Below, piece by piece: positions 1-14,292 of a DNA stretch of 64,000 nucleotides. Position numbers and translations under genes: made by a program. Numbering within the stretch: the first letter of the stretch is position 1; each line of letters opens with the position of its first letter. Source of the stretch: Luteimonas sp. MC1750 (GTDB taxonomy: Bacteria > Pseudomonadota > Gammaproteobacteria > Xanthomonadales > Xanthomonadaceae); assembly GCF_016615955.1 (NCBI RefSeq), contig NZ_CP067113.1, positions 186,001 to 250,000 on the forward strand, given 5' to 3'. Under the pieces are notes generated by a model. That model was not told the origin of the DNA and made no database searches. It was given only the letters and a program-made list of their open reading frames with translations.

Positions 1-199
1 GACGGCCGTTGCGCTCGAACAGCCGCGCACCCAGCTCGCGCTCGAGGGCCTGCAGCTGCTGGCTCACCGCCGGCTGGCTGACGTACAGCGCCTCGGCGGC
101 GCGCGAGACCGAGCCCAGCCGGGCCACCTGGCAGAAGGCGCGCAGCGGCTTCAGGCGGTCCCCCTTGTAGGCGAATCGGGGCGTGCGTTCGGGGCTCAA
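1..199 (-). CDS. LysR-family transcriptional regulator, N-terminal part (gene runs off the window)
   Basis: Only the first 66 codons are inside the window. They encode a LysR-type winged helix-turn-helix: [20 protein letters not shown], then [19 protein letters not shown] and [11 protein letters not shown], which is the family's recognition-helix region. The C-terminal co-inducer domain lies outside. No ATG is available in frame. The TTG at 197-199 is taken as start, with GAGG about 12 bases upstream; another TTG lies 27 bases further up. The gene diverges from aceB across an AT-rich gap holding two dyads. LysR regulators usually control the divergent neighbour, so regulation of aceB/aceA is a reasonable inference, not shown. 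The family call is firm; the exact start is uncertain. Confidence 0.85.
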   Translation of the reverse strand, partial: MSPERTPRFAYKGDRLKPLRAFCQVARLGSVSRAAEALYVSQPAVSQQLQALERELGARLFERNGR

Positions 200-219
200 G
201 ACCGCGACCTGCCTCAGGT

Positions 220-250
220 ATAAGTACAACTTATCAATCGCATTGTTATA
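220..250. promoter_or_regulatory. Two overlapping dyads in the LysR/aceB divergent region (probable LysR-type operator and promoter)
   Basis: ATAAGTACAACTTAT (220-234) is a perfect inverted repeat with 6-base arms around a 3-base centre, and fits the T-N11-A box of LysR-type regulators. It overlaps a second, imperfect dyad at 232-250 with CAAT-CGC-ATTG at its core. The centres are 13 bases apart. The stretch is conspicuously AT-rich for this genome and TTATAT at 246-251 could serve as a -10 for aceB. Binding by the adjacent regulator is inferred. Confidence 0.5.
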
Positions 251-313
251 TCTGTTTTGTCAAATAAAGCCGGCGCAGGGATGGTGGCCAACCACGCCAC
301 GCCGGAGTCCGGA

Positions 314-1930
<1,617 letters not shown>

Positions 1931-1975
1931 GCGCTCATGACCCCGTGCCCCGCGGCCTCTGCCCCCTCCTCCTCC

Positions 1976-2135
1976 TGTAGGAGCGGCTACAGCCGCGATC
2001 CCCGCAAACCCGAATCGCGGCTGCAGCCGCTCCTGCAAGACCCCGTTTTCATAAGAATCCGCACCCGCATGCGCCCTTCCCGCGGATCGCGGCCATGGCC
2101 GCTCCTACAACAAAGCCGCTCCTGCGGGAGCGGGC
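1976..2135. repeat. REP palindromes between aceB and aceA
   Basis: A head-to-head pair (1976-2000 and 2014-2038) of the 25-base REP TGTAGGAGCGGC(N)AGCCGCGATC, followed by another reverse unit at 2085-2110 and a degenerate one at 2114-2135. The units can fold into strong hairpins in the transcript. The last unit ends only about 14 bases before the aceA ribosome site. Such hairpins commonly protect mRNA 3' ends; that role here is inferred. Confidence 0.85.
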
Positions 2136-2160
2136 AGCTGAACCCACTGGAGATCCCGAC

Positions 2161-3453
<1,293 letters not shown>

Positions 3454-3501
3454 TCGCGCTGCGGGCCGCCGGCGGCTCCCGATCCGCGGGGCCGGCCGGC
3501 G

Positions 3502-5911
<2,410 letters not shown>

Positions 5912-5928
5912 GGCGCGGCGCGCGCGCT

Positions 5929-6777
5929 TCAGCCCAGCGCTTCGGCCACGAACGGCGGCAGCACCTGTGCGGCCTTGTGGATGTCGGCGCTGTAGTACTT
6001 CGTGTCGAAGTCCTTCTCGCGCGCGTCGTCCTCGCGGAAGCCGAACCCACGACCGCCCTTGCGCGCCAGCGTGCAGCTCCACCAGCCGGTGGGGTAGCAG
6101 GGCTGCGGGAAGGGCAGCGTCTGGAAGCTGTCGAAGCCGGCCTTGCCCATCTCGGCGCGCATGGCCTGGATCAGCTCCAGCAGCACCAGCGGCGACTCCG
6201 ACTGCTGCACCAGGATGCCGTCGTCCTTGAGCGCGCGGAAGCAGCTCTCGAAGAAGCTCTTGTTGAACAGTCCTTCGGCCGGGCCCACCGGGTCGGTCGA
6301 ATCCACGATCACCACGTCCAGGCTTCCCGGCGCGCAGTTCGCCATGTAGGCGATGCCGTCGTCGAACATCACGTCGGCGCGCGGATCAGTGTTGGATTCG
6401 CACAGCTCGGGGAAATACTTCTCCGCCATGCGCGTGACCTGCTCGTCGATGTCGCACTGCACGGCCTTCTCGACGCCCGGATGCTTCAGCACCTCGCGCA
6501 GCGTGCCGCAGTCGCCGCCGCCGATGATCACCACCTGCTTCGGGTCGGCATGGGTAAACAATGCCGGGTGCGTCATCATCTCGTGGTAGAGGAAGTTGTC
6601 GCGCGTGGTGACCATCATCGCGCCGTCGATGAGCATGACGTTGCCCCAGTCGGTCGATTCGAAGATCTCGATCTTCTGGAACGGCGACTGCACCTCGTCG
6701 AGCTTGCGCGTGACGCGGTAGCCGATGGCGGAGCCGGCGGGATCGAAGTTCTCGTAAAGCCAGGTCGGGGCGGTCAT
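5929..6777 (-). CDS. speE: Spermidine synthase (polyamine aminopropyltransferase)
   Basis: Transfers the aminopropyl group from decarboxylated S-adenosylmethionine to putrescine. The chain of 282 residues carries the nucleotide-binding motif IGGGDCGTLREVLKH near residue 86 and the active-site segment VDSTDPVGPAEGLF near 160, both diagnostic of SpeE. The start MTAPTWLYENF matches the conserved N-terminus; the frame is open further upstream but without family similarity. It is divergent from speA, which makes agmatine, the precursor of putrescine, so the pair forms a polyamine locus. A TACAAT hexamer lies 35 bases upstream of the start. Confidence 0.96.
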   Translation of the reverse strand: MTAPTWLYENFDPAGSAIGYRVTRKLDEVQSPFQKIEIFESTDWGNVMLIDGAMMVTTRDNFLYHEMMTHPALFTHADPKQVVIIGGGDCGTLREVLKHPGVEKAVQCDIDEQVTRMAEKYFPELCESNTDPRADVMFDDGIAYMANCAPGSLDVVIVDSTDPVGPAEGLFNKSFFESCFRALKDDGILVQQSESPLVLLELIQAMRAEMGKAGFDSFQTLPFPQPCYPTGWWSCTLARKGGRGFGFREDDAREKDFDTKYYSADIHKAAQVLPPFVAEALG

Positions 6778-6811
6778 TGCGGGCGTCCGGAAGCGGGAGC
6801 GAAGGCCGCGG

Positions 6812-6817
6812 ATTGTA
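6812..6817 (-). promoter_or_regulatory. Possible -10 element for speE
   Basis: TACAAT on the minus strand, 35 bases upstream of the speE ATG. No good -35 is visible at 17 bases, so the assignment rests on the hexamer, its position and the same type of hexamer found before argS and gpmI in this window. Confidence 0.35.
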
Positions 6818-6985
6818 GCGGACGGCCCCGGTCGGGCATGTCGCCACGCCTTGCACAGCGGGAATCGCAACGGTCCTGCATGTCGTTGCGCTTCCCCGAC
6901 AGGGACCGCGTGGCTGGCGCGAGCGGCCAGCGGCGGAACGGCGTTCGCTGGCGACGTTTGCACGGGGAGTTGCCGCCCCGAAGGC

Positions 6986-6991
6986 TAGAAT
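6986..6991 (+). promoter_or_regulatory. Possible -10 element for speA
   Basis: TAGAAT, 33 bases upstream of the speA ATG. A TTGCAC at 6958-6963 is 22 bases away, too far for a standard sigma-70 spacing, so the -35 is unassigned. Confidence 0.35.
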
Positions 6992-7024
6992 GCGGATCCC
7001 TTCACGTGCCCCGGATCTCCGCCC

Positions 7025-8914
7025 ATGACCGCCTGGTCCATCGACCAAGCCCGCAAGACCTATTCGATCCCGCACTGGTCCTCGGGTTATTTCGACGTCG
7101 ACGGCGCCGGCCGCGTGGTGGTCCGGCCGCGCGGCGCGGGCGGACCGTCGATCCCGCTGCCCGAGGTCGTGGATCGTGCGCTGGACCAGGGCGCGAACCT
7201 GCCGATGCTGGTGCGCTTCCCCGACGTGCTGGGCGACCGCCTGGGCGCGCTGCAGTCGGCATTCGCGCAGGCGCAGGCCGACTGGGACTACACCGGCGGC
7301 TACACGGCGGTCTATCCGATCAAGGTCAACCAGCATCGCGGCGTGGCCGGAACGCTGGCCTCGCACGCCGGCGAAGGCTTCGGACTGGAAGCGGGCAGCA
7401 AGCCGGAGCTGATGGCAGTGCTGGCGCTCTCGCGCCCGGGCGGCCTGGTGATCTGCAACGGCTACAAGGACCGCGAGTACATCCGCCTGGCGCTGATCGG
7501 CCGCAAGCTGGGCATGAACGTCTTCATCGTGGTGGAGAAGCCCTCCGAGCTGAAGTTGGTCATGGAGGAGTCGAAGGCGCTGGGCGTGGCGCCGGTGCTT
7601 GGCGTTCGCATGCGCCTGGCCTCGCTGGGCGCGGGCAAGTGGCAGAACTCCGGCGGCGACAAGGCCAAATTCGGCCTCAGCCCGCGTCAGCTGCTGGACC
7701 TGTGGAAGTCGCTGCGCGATGCCGGCATGGGCGACGCGCTGAAGCTGCTGCATTTCCACATGGGTTCGCAGATCTCCAACGTGCGCGATATCGCGCGCGG
7801 CATGCGCGAGGCGACGCGCTATTTCGTCGAACTGTCGCAGCTCGGCGCGTCGATCGATTACGTCGACGTCGGCGGCGGCCTCGGTATCGACTACGAGGGC
7901 ACGCGCTCGCGCAGCTACAACTCGGTCAACTACGGCATGGCGCAGTACGCGTCCAATATCGTGCAGCCGCTGGCCGACGCCTGCGCCGAGGCCGGCCTGC
8001 GCCAGCCGCGGCTGGTGACGGAGTGCGGGCGCGCGATGACCGCGCACCACGCGGTGCTGGTGGCCAACGTGTCCGAGGTCGAAGCCGCGCCCGAGGGCCG
8101 CGTGCCGGACGCGCACGACGACGAGCCGGCGGTGATCCGCCACCTGCGCGACATCCACTCGGAGCTGGAGGAGCGTCCGGCGGTCGAGCTGTTCCAGGAA
8201 GCCCAGCACCACCACGCCGAGGGCCTGAGCCTGTACGCGCTCGGCCAGCTCGACCTGGTGCACCGCGCGCGCATCGACGACCTGTTCTATGCCATCGCCC
8301 ACGCCGTGAAGGCGCGGCTGACCTACGACGAGAAGAGCCACCGTGCCGTGCTCGACGAGCTCAACGAGCGCCTGGTCGACAAGTACTTCGTCAACTTCAG
8401 CGTGTTCGAATCGATGCCCGACGTCTGGGCGATCGACCAGGTGTTCCCGATCGTGCCGATCGAGCGCCTGGACGAGGCGCCCACGCGTCGCGGCACCATC
8501 GCCGACCTGACCTGCGACTCCGACGGCAAGATCGACACCTACGTCGAGAACGAGGACCTGGACAGCTCGCTGCCGCTGCACGAACTGCGCGCCGGTGAAA
8601 GCTACCGCCTGGGCTTCTTCCTGGTGGGTGCCTACCAGGAAATCCTGGGCGACATCCACAACCTGTTCGGCGACACCGACGTGATCGCAGTGAAGGTGGA
8701 TGGCGAGGGCTATGCCATCGCCCAGCAGCGCCGCGGCGACACCACCGACGTGATGCTCGACTACGTCGGCTACGCGCTGGACGACCTGCGCGCCGAGTAC
8801 GACGCCAAGGTCGCCGCCGCCGCGCTGCCCGCCGACGAGGCGACCAACCTGCGCGCCGCGCTGGAAGCCGGCCTCACCGGCTATACCTACCTGGACGACA
8901 CACCCCTCGACTGA
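7025..8914 (+). CDS. speA: Biosynthetic arginine decarboxylase
   Basis: PLP-dependent fold-III decarboxylase converting arginine to agmatine, the entry to putrescine by the agmatine route. The 629-residue length fits SpeA (about 630-660). The PLP lysine is Lys100 in GGYTAVYPIKVNQHRGV; HFHMGSQISN and the later GGLGIDYEGT phosphate-binding region are also present. The segment VTECGRAMTAHHAVLV is typical. The start MTAWSIDQARKTY fits the family. It diverges from speE over 247 bases. A downstream agmatinase or agmatine deiminase is not within the window. The gene ends just before a REP cluster. Confidence 0.96.
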   Translation: MTAWSIDQARKTYSIPHWSSGYFDVDGAGRVVVRPRGAGGPSIPLPEVVDRALDQGANLPMLVRFPDVLGDRLGALQSAFAQAQADWDYTGGYTAVYPIKVNQHRGVAGTLASHAGEGFGLEAGSKPELMAVLALSRPGGLVICNGYKDREYIRLALIGRKLGMNVFIVVEKPSELKLVMEESKALGVAPVLGVRMRLASLGAGKWQNSGGDKAKFGLSPRQLLDLWKSLRDAGMGDALKLLHFHMGSQISNVRDIARGMREATRYFVELSQLGASIDYVDVGGGLGIDYEGTRSRSYNSVNYGMAQYASNIVQPLADACAEAGLRQPRLVTECGRAMTAHHAVLVANVSEVEAAPEGRVPDAHDDEPAVIRHLRDIHSELEERPAVELFQEAQHHHAEGLSLYALGQLDLVHRARIDDLFYAIAHAVKARLTYDEKSHRAVLDELNERLVDKYFVNFSVFESMPDVWAIDQVFPIVPIERLDEAPTRRGTIADLTCDSDGKIDTYVENEDLDSSLPLHELRAGESYRLGFFLVGAYQEILGDIHNLFGDTDVIAVKVDGEGYAIAQQRRGDTTDVMLDYVGYALDDLRAEYDAKVAAAALPADEATNLRAALEAGLTGYTYLDDTPLD

Positions 8915-8929
8915 ACGCCCACGCATGCA

Positions 8930-9058
8930 CTGTAGGAGCGGCTACAGCCGCGATCGCTTCGGCGTCACGGCTGATCGCGGCTGTAGCCGCTCCTACAGTG
9001 CGCGGGGCTGATCGGGCCTGCGTGCTGGATCTGATCGCGGCTGTAGCCGCTCCTACAG
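8930..9058. repeat. Three REP units between speA and the DMT permease gene
   Basis: One forward unit (8930-8955) and two reverse units (8973-8998 and 9033-9058), near-identical over 26 bases. The third overlaps the end of the convergent permease gene: its CTGTAG provides the last codon (Leu) and stop of that gene. Confidence 0.9.
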
Positions 9059-9520
9059 GGGTGGCGGCGGCGTGGCGCGCCAGGGCGCGGCGACGAGCAG
9101 GACGCCGAGGAGCACCAGGGTCGCGCCCGCGATCCGCGTCCAGTCGGCGGGGCGCTGCGCCTGCAGGACGCCGAAGTGGTCGAGCGCGAGTGACGCCACC
9201 ACCTGGCCCAGCACCGCCAGGCAGATCGCCGAAGCCGCGCCCACGCGCGGGATCAGCAGGGTGAACACCGCGACATAGACCGCGCCGAGCACGCCGCCGA
9301 TCCAGATCCACGCCGGGAAGCGCGCGTCGGGCGCCGCGCCCCAGGGCGTGCGCATCGCCAGCAGCCAGGCGCCCAGCACCACGCTGCCGACCAGGAACGA
9401 GACGAAGGCCGCCATCACCGGCCCGTGCAGCGCGCCCGCCAGGCGCGCATTGACCAGCCCCTGCAGCGGCAGCACCGCGCCGATGGCGACGATCGCGAGC
9501 ATCGCCAGCCAGGGATTCAC
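9053..9520 (-). CDS. Small DMT-superfamily permease (DUF606/YdcZ type)
   Basis: A 155-residue, almost wholly hydrophobic protein with about five transmembrane helices. It begins VNPWLAMLAIVAIGAVLPLQ and contains GLVNARLAGALHGPVMAAFVSF, the DUF606 pattern in which two such halves pair to form one transporter. The substrate is unknown. The GTG start at 9518-9520 overlaps the TGA of the SDR gene (GTGA), so translation is probably coupled, and the gene is the last of the argS operon. The final PPPPL and stop run into a REP palindrome, so the ancestral C-terminus may have been different. Confidence 0.8.
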   Translation of the reverse strand: MNPWLAMLAIVAIGAVLPLQGLVNARLAGALHGPVMAAFVSFLVGSVVLGAWLLAMRTPWGAAPDARFPAWIWIGGVLGAVYVAVFTLLIPRVGAASAICLAVLGQVVASLALDHFGVLQAQRPADWTRIAGATLVLLGVLLVAAPWRATPPPPL

Positions 9521-10266
9521 GGCGCCCGGTGGACCTGCAGTCCGGCCAGCGACTGGCTCACCGGCATGACTTCCAGGCGGTTGATGTTGAGGTGCGGCGG
9601 CAGGGTGGCGATCCACCAGGTGGATTCGGCCACGTCGGCGGCCGTGATCGGCTGCGTTCCCGCGTACAGCGCGTCGGAAGCGCCCTGGTCGCCGCCGGTG
9701 CGCACGAGGGTGAACTCGGTTTCCGCCAGCCCGGGCTCGATCACGCTCACGCGCACGCCGGTGCCGTGCAGGTCCGAGCGCAGGTTCAGCGAGAACTGGT
9801 CGACGAAGGCCTTGGTGGCGCCATAGACGTTGCCACCGGGGTACGGATAGACGCCCGCGACCGAGCCGATGTTGACGATCGCGCCGCGGCGTTCGATGAG
9901 CACCGGCAGCAGCCGGTGTGTCATCGTGACCAGCGCGGTGACGTTGGTGTCGATCATCTGCCGCCACTGGGCGAGGTCGCAGGCCTGTGCCGGCGCGGTG
10001 CCCAGCGCCAGTCCGGCGTTGTTGACCAGCAGGTCGACGTCGCGGAACGGTGCCGGAATCGCATCGATCGCGGCACCCATGGCGTCGGCGTCGCGGATGT
10101 CGAAGCAGGCGGTGTGCACGCGCTCGCGGCCGAGGCGGTCGGCGAGCGCATCCAAGCGGTCCTGCCGGCGCCCGGTGGCGATGGCGCGCCAGCCGCCGGA
10201 GACGAAACGCTCGACGATCGCGGCGCCGAATCCGGCCGTGGCGCCGGTGACGAGCAGGGTCTTCAT
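9517..10266 (-). CDS. Short-chain dehydrogenase/reductase (YdfG-like)
   Basis: Classical SDR of 249 residues: TGATAGFG for NADP binding at about residue 7, NNAG near 88, the catalytic serine in VNIGSVAG, and YGATK near 150. The C-terminal segment TWWIATLPPHLNINRLEVMP matches the YdfG group, NADP-dependent 3-hydroxy acid dehydrogenases acting on serine, threonine and malonic semialdehyde. The start MKTLLVTGATAG was chosen because the Rossmann strand begins there. It sits 4 bases after the SPOR gene and overlaps the permease gene by 4 bases. Group assignment is likely; the true substrate is unknown. Confidence 0.85.
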   Translation of the reverse strand: MKTLLVTGATAGFGAAIVERFVSGGWRAIATGRRQDRLDALADRLGRERVHTACFDIRDADAMGAAIDAIPAPFRDVDLLVNNAGLALGTAPAQACDLAQWRQMIDTNVTALVTMTHRLLPVLIERRGAIVNIGSVAGVYPYPGGNVYGATKAFVDQFSLNLRSDLHGTGVRVSVIEPGLAETEFTLVRTGGDQGASDALYAGTQPITAADVAESTWWIATLPPHLNINRLEVMPVSQSLAGLQVHRAP

Positions 10267-10270
10267 GCCG

Positions 10271-11074
10271 TCAGCGGGCGCGGATCGCCAGCGCTTCGAG
10301 CCCGCCGTTGCCGAGCTTCTGCTTGGCTTCGGCCAGCTCCGAGGCGGTGCCATAGGGCCCCATCCGCACCCGATACATGGCGCGGCCGTCGATGTCGGCC
10401 TGTTCGACGCGGGCGACCAGGCCGAGCATGGCGATGCGCGCCTTCAGCGCCTCGGCGTCGGTGTTGCTGGCGAACGAGCCGGCCTGGAGGATGTAGCGCA
10501 CGCCGTCGGCGGCCGGCGCCGACGCGGTGGCCGCGGGCGCCGCCGCGGGCGTCGCGGTGGCCGCCGGTGCCGGCGTGGCCGGCCGCGTCGGCGTCGCCGC
10601 AGGGGCCGGGGCATCCGCCGCCAGCTCCGCGGCATCGGCATCCAGCTCGCGCTGCTGCGCGGCGCGCTCGCGGGCCAGCAGCTCGGCCTGGCGCTCCTGC
10701 TCGGCGCGCGCGCTCGCGGCCAGTTCGGCGTCGGTCATGGCCACTTCCTGGCCCGGCAGCAGGGTGTAGAAGTCGTACTGCGTGCCGGCCGCGGCATCGT
10801 CCTGCGGGCGTCCCGACTGCGACGGGCGCGTCGGTGCCGGCGCGTCATCGGCGACGCTCTCGCCGGCCTCGGGGCTGGCGACGGCAGGCGTCGCGTCCGG
10901 GTTCGGCGTCGGCCGGAAGAAGCCCTGGTCGCTGCCGGACTTCAGCAGCTTCGGCGCCGCCATCACCACCACGATGGTCAGCAGCACGCCGATGATCATC
11001 CAGGCCCATCCCGGCAGCGACGCGCTGCTGCCGCTGTTGCGCCGTGCCTGGGACTTGCCACGCTTGACTGCCAC
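10271..11074 (-). CDS. SPOR-domain membrane protein (FtsN-like)
   Basis: A 267-residue protein with a basic cytoplasmic N-terminus, one transmembrane helix at about 21-40 (LPGWAWMIIGVLLTIVVVMAA), a long low-complexity Ala/Pro/Thr periplasmic linker with a charged helical part around 120-155, and a C-terminal SPOR domain (about 193-265: VRYILQAGSF ... YRVRMGPYG). SPOR domains bind denuded glycan strands at the division septum. Neighbourhood next to argS is the same as that of FtsN-type proteins in many gammaproteobacteria. GTG start directly abuts the argS stop, with GGAGG 8 bases upstream. A division role is inferred. Confidence 0.85.
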   Translation of the reverse strand: MAVKRGKSQARRNSGSSASLPGWAWMIIGVLLTIVVVMAAPKLLKSGSDQGFFRPTPNPDATPAVASPEAGESVADDAPAPTRPSQSGRPQDDAAAGTQYDFYTLLPGQEVAMTDAELAASARAEQERQAELLARERAAQQRELDADAAELAADAPAPAATPTRPATPAPAATATPAAAPAATASAPAADGVRYILQAGSFASNTDAEALKARIAMLGLVARVEQADIDGRAMYRVRMGPYGTASELAEAKQKLGNGGLEALAIRAR

Positions 11075-12763
11075 TTACATCGCCTCCGGGGCCTGCACGC
11101 CCAGCACGCCCAATCCGTTCGCGAGCACCTGGCGGGTGGCCAGGGCCAGGGCCAGGCGTCCGTCGCGGACGTCGGCCTCATCCACCAGGAACTGGTGGTC
11201 GTTGTAATACGACTGGAAGGCCTGTGCCAGCTCCAGCAGGTATTGCGCCACCAGGTGCGGTTCGAGCAGCTGTCCGGCGGCCGCGAGCAGCTCCGGCCAG
11301 CGGCTGATCGAGGTCACCAGTTCCAGGGTGGCGGCGCTGTCCAGGTCCAGCGCCTGCGCCAGGCCGTTGTCCAGGTCGAAGGCCAGGCCGCGCTCGTCCA
11401 CCTGGCGCATCAGGCCGCAGATGCGCGCGTGCGAGAGCTGCACGTAGTAGACCGGGTTGTCGAGCGACTGGCTGCGCGCCAGGTCGATGTCGAACACCAG
11501 CTGCGAGTCGGGCTTGCGCGCGACCAGGAACCAGCGCGTGGCGTCGCGCCCGGCCTCGTCGATCAGGTCGCGCAGGGTGAGGTAGCTGCCCGCGCGCTTC
11601 GAGAGCTTCACTTCCTCCCCGCCGCGCATCACCGTGACCATCTGGTGCAGCACGTATTCGGGATAGCCCTGCGGGATGCCGGCGTCGAGCGCCTGCAGGC
11701 CGGCCTTCACCCGCGCCAGCGAGCCATGGTGGTCGGCGCCGAGCTCGGTGATCGCGCGTTCGTAGCCGCGCTGCCACTTGGACAGGTGGTAGGCGACGTC
11801 GGGCACGAAATAGGTGTAGGTGCCGTCGGACTTGCGCATCACGCGGTCCTTGTCGTCGCCGAAGGCGGTCGTGCGCAGCCACAGCGCGCCGCCCTCTTCG
11901 TAGGCATGGCCACGTTCGACCAGCTGGCGCACGGTGTCCTCGACCTTGCCCCCGGCATACAGCGAGGACTCGAGGAAGTAGACGTCGAAGGACACGCCGA
12001 AGGCCGCCAGGTCGCCGTTCTGCTCGTTGCGCAGCCAGGCGACGGCGAAGCGCCGGACGGCGTCGGTGTCGTCGGCGTCGCCGGTGCCGTGCACGACCTG
12101 GCCTTCGACCTCGACGCTCTCGCGATCGAGGAAGGCGCGGGCCACGTCGGCGATGTAGTCGCCACGGTAGCCGTCCTCGGGCCAGCCGGCGTCGTCCGGG
12201 CGGATGCCGCGCGCGCGCGCCTGCACCGAGCGGGTCAGGTTCTCGATCTGCACGCCGGCGTCGTTGTAGTAGAACTCGCGCTTCACGTCCCAGCCGTTGG
12301 CATCGAGCACGCGCGCGATGCAGTCGCCGATCACCGCCGCGCGGCCGTGGCCGACGTGGAGCGGGCCGGTGGGATTGGCCGAGACGTATTCGACGCCGGC
12401 CACGCGCCCCGCGCCGCTGGCATTGCGGCCGTAGGCCGGGCCCTGCGCGTGCACGTCGCGCAGTTGGCGCTGCCAGGCGTCGGCCGAAAGGCGGAAGTTG
12501 AGGAAGCCGGGGCCGGCGATCTCCACCGCGGCGATGTCGCCGCCGGCCGGGATCGCGTCCACCAGCGCCTGGGCGATCGCGCGCGGGTTGCTGCGCGCGG
12601 GCTTCGCCAGCAGCATCGCGGCGTTGCTGGAAAAGTCGCCGTGCGCGCGGTCCTTGGGACGCTCGATGACGAAATCGGGCGCGGCCAGGTCGGGGGGCAG
12701 GGTGCCCTGTTCGCGGAGGGCGGCGATGCCCTGTTCGACCAGGGCCTTGAGCGTTGATTTCAC
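11075..12763 (-). CDS. argS: Arginyl-tRNA synthetase
   Basis: Class I synthetase charging tRNA-Arg. The ArgRS N-terminal additional domain (about 1-110) is followed by the HIGH-type motif [12 protein letters not shown] (residues 128-139), KLSKRAG as the KMSKS equivalent, and the C-terminal anticodon-binding domain. Two GTG starts are possible. The one at 12763 gives 562 residues, typical of the family, and leaves room for a leader after the TACAAT at 12794-12799; the GTG at 12793 would start within a few bases of that box and is less likely. It heads the operon argS-SPOR-SDR-permease. Confidence 0.96.
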   Translation of the reverse strand: MKSTLKALVEQGIAALREQGTLPPDLAAPDFVIERPKDRAHGDFSSNAAMLLAKPARSNPRAIAQALVDAIPAGGDIAAVEIAGPGFLNFRLSADAWQRQLRDVHAQGPAYGRNASGAGRVAGVEYVSANPTGPLHVGHGRAAVIGDCIARVLDANGWDVKREFYYNDAGVQIENLTRSVQARARGIRPDDAGWPEDGYRGDYIADVARAFLDRESVEVEGQVVHGTGDADDTDAVRRFAVAWLRNEQNGDLAAFGVSFDVYFLESSLYAGGKVEDTVRQLVERGHAYEEGGALWLRTTAFGDDKDRVMRKSDGTYTYFVPDVAYHLSKWQRGYERAITELGADHHGSLARVKAGLQALDAGIPQGYPEYVLHQMVTVMRGGEEVKLSKRAGSYLTLRDLIDEAGRDATRWFLVARKPDSQLVFDIDLARSQSLDNPVYYVQLSHARICGLMRQVDERGLAFDLDNGLAQALDLDSAATLELVTSISRWPELLAAAGQLLEPHLVAQYLLELAQAFQSYYNDHQFLVDEADVRDGRLALALATRQVLANGLGVLGVQAPEAM

Positions 12764-12793
12764 TGGGTCTGGGACTGCGGCGTACGGCTGCAC

Positions 12794-12799
12794 ATTGTA
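12794..12799 (-). promoter_or_regulatory. Possible -10 element for argS
   Basis: TACAAT on the minus strand, 30 bases upstream of the preferred GTG start of argS. No clear -35 at 17 bases. Its position argues against the upstream GTG at 12793 as translation start. Confidence 0.35.
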
Positions 12800-12855
12800 C
12801 GCGAGGCGGCCACGGCGGCCCGGCGCAGCCGCGACCGCAGCCCCGGCATCCCCGC

Positions 12856-13530
12856 CTAGACCCAGCCGCGCGCCGCCAGCGAGACCGGCGCGCCGTCGCC
12901 GATGACGAAATGGTCCAGCAGGCGGACATCGACCAGGTGCAGGGCCTGCTTGAGCCGCGCGGTCACCGCGCGGTCGGCGGCGCTGGGTTCGCTGCTGCCG
13001 CTCGGATGGTTGTGGCCGACGATGACCGCGGCGGCGTTGTGCGCCAGGGCCCGCCGCACGACCTCGCGCGGGTGCACCTCGGCGCCGTCCACCGTGCCGC
13101 GGAACAGCTCCTCGAAGGCCAGCGCGCGGTGGCGGGTGTCGAGGAACAGAGCCGCGAACACCTCGCTGGGATGGCCGCGCAGGCGCTGGGCGAAATAGCG
13201 GCCCGCGGCCTGCGGATCGGTCAGCGCCTCGCCGCGCTCCAGGCGCGAGGCCATGTGGCGGCTGGCCAGCTCCAGCGCCGCGGCCAGCTGGCAGGCGCTC
13301 GCCGGCCCCAGCCCGGGCAGCTTGAGCAGGTCGGCAGCCGGGAGCTCCAGCAGCCGCCGCAGCGGGCCATGGTCGGCCAGCAGCCGGCGCGCGGTGGCCA
13401 CCGCGTCCAGCCCGCGCACGCCCGAGCCGAGGAACAACGCCAGCAGTTCGGCGTCCGACAGCACCGCGGCACCGCGGGCGAGCAGCTTCTCGCGCGGACG
13501 TTCGCCGCTGGGCCAGTCGCGGATATGCAT
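12856..13530 (-). CDS. radC: RadC-family JAB-domain protein
   Basis: A 224-residue protein with a helix-hairpin-helix region (about 60-85, [19 protein letters not shown]) followed by the JAMM/MPN domain with the metal motif HNHPSG at 173-178 and a following Asp in SAADRAV. The start [17 protein letters not shown] matches the family exactly. Despite the name, a role in DNA repair has not been upheld for RadC; its biochemical activity remains unclear. It is divergent from coaC, the usual arrangement in gammaproteobacteria, where radC and the coaBC-dut genes lie back to back. Confidence 0.95.
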   Translation of the reverse strand: MHIRDWPSGERPREKLLARGAAVLSDAELLALFLGSGVRGLDAVATARRLLADHGPLRRLLELPAADLLKLPGLGPASACQLAAALELASRHMASRLERGEALTDPQAAGRYFAQRLRGHPSEVFAALFLDTRHRALAFEELFRGTVDGAEVHPREVVRRALAHNAAAVIVGHNHPSGSSEPSAADRAVTARLKQALHLVDVRLLDHFVIGDGAPVSLAARGWV

Positions 13531-13731
13531 CACGGGGTCTCCAAAGTGGTCGTCGGCCGCCGGCGCGTCGCGGCAGGGGAAGGGCACCGCGTGGCAGGTG
13601 TCGGGGGGCGCCTGCGCCGGCAGCCGACGTGGCGCCATTGCACGCGATTGGCGCCAGCGCCGCCGCCGGCCGGCCAAGGCCGTTCGGGTAAGCTGTCGAA
13701 CCCTTCCCGGGTCAGGACACTCCGAGCGCGC

Positions 13732-14292
13732 ATGGCCAGTGCCCACAGCCCACTCGATGGCGAACGCATCCTCCTCTGCGTGTGCGGCGGCATCGCCGCA
13801 TACAAGTCCGCCGACCTCGTGCGCCGGCTGCGCGACGCCGGCGCGCAGGTGCGCGTCGCGATGACCGAGGGCGCGACGCATTTCGTCGGTGCCACCACCT
13901 TCCAGGCGCTGTCGGGCGAAACCGTGCGCACGTCGCTGTGGGATCCGGCGGCCGAGGCCGCGATGGGCCACATCGAACTGGCCCGCTGGGCGACCCGGGT
14001 GCTGGTCGCGCCGGCCACCGCCAACACGCTGGCCAAGCTCGCCAACGGGTTCGCCGACAACCTGGTGACCACGCTGTGCCTGGCCACGACGGCGCCGCTG
14101 GCGCTGGCCCCGGCGATGAACCACCGCATGTGGCTGCACCCGGCGACGCAGGCCAACATGGCGCGCCTGCGCGAACGCGGCGCACGGGTGGTCGGGCCGG
14201 TGGACGGGCCGCTGGCCGAGGGCGAGTCGGGCCCGGGCCGCATGGCCGAACCGCTGGACATCGTCGCCGCGCTGGCGGCCCCGGCGGCATGA
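13732..14292 (+). CDS. coaC: Phosphopantothenoylcysteine decarboxylase (CoaC), separate from CoaB
   Basis: FMN enzyme that decarboxylates 4'-phosphopantothenoylcysteine in CoA synthesis. The 186 residues cover exactly the CoaC half of the usual Coa[18 protein letters not shown] at the start, the catalytic His in [27 protein letters not shown], and APAMNHRMW. The active-site flap reads [13 protein letters not shown]; the Cys that acts as proton donor in E. coli Dfp (ACGD) is absent, as in some other bacterial lineages. The gene stops at 14292 and overlaps the coaB ATG by 4 bases, so a normally fused protein is encoded as two chains or is frameshifted. It begins 201 bases from divergent radC. 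Confidence 0.9.
   Translation: MASAHSPLDGERILLCVCGGIAAYKSADLVRRLRDAGAQVRVAMTEGATHFVGATTFQALSGETVRTSLWDPAAEAAMGHIELARWATRVLVAPATANTLAKLANGFADNLVTTLCLATTAPLALAPAMNHRMWLHPATQANMARLRERGARVVGPVDGPLAEGESGPGRMAEPLDIVAALAAPAA

Noticed and set aside
6958..6991. TTGCAC ... TAGAAT as a full speA promoter
   Set aside because: The 22-base spacer is too long for sigma-70; only the -10 is kept as a weak call.
9869..12757. Open frame of 962 codons opposite argS, the SPOR gene and the SDR gene
   Set aside because: Pure antisense shadow; all three minus-strand genes are full length with family motifs.
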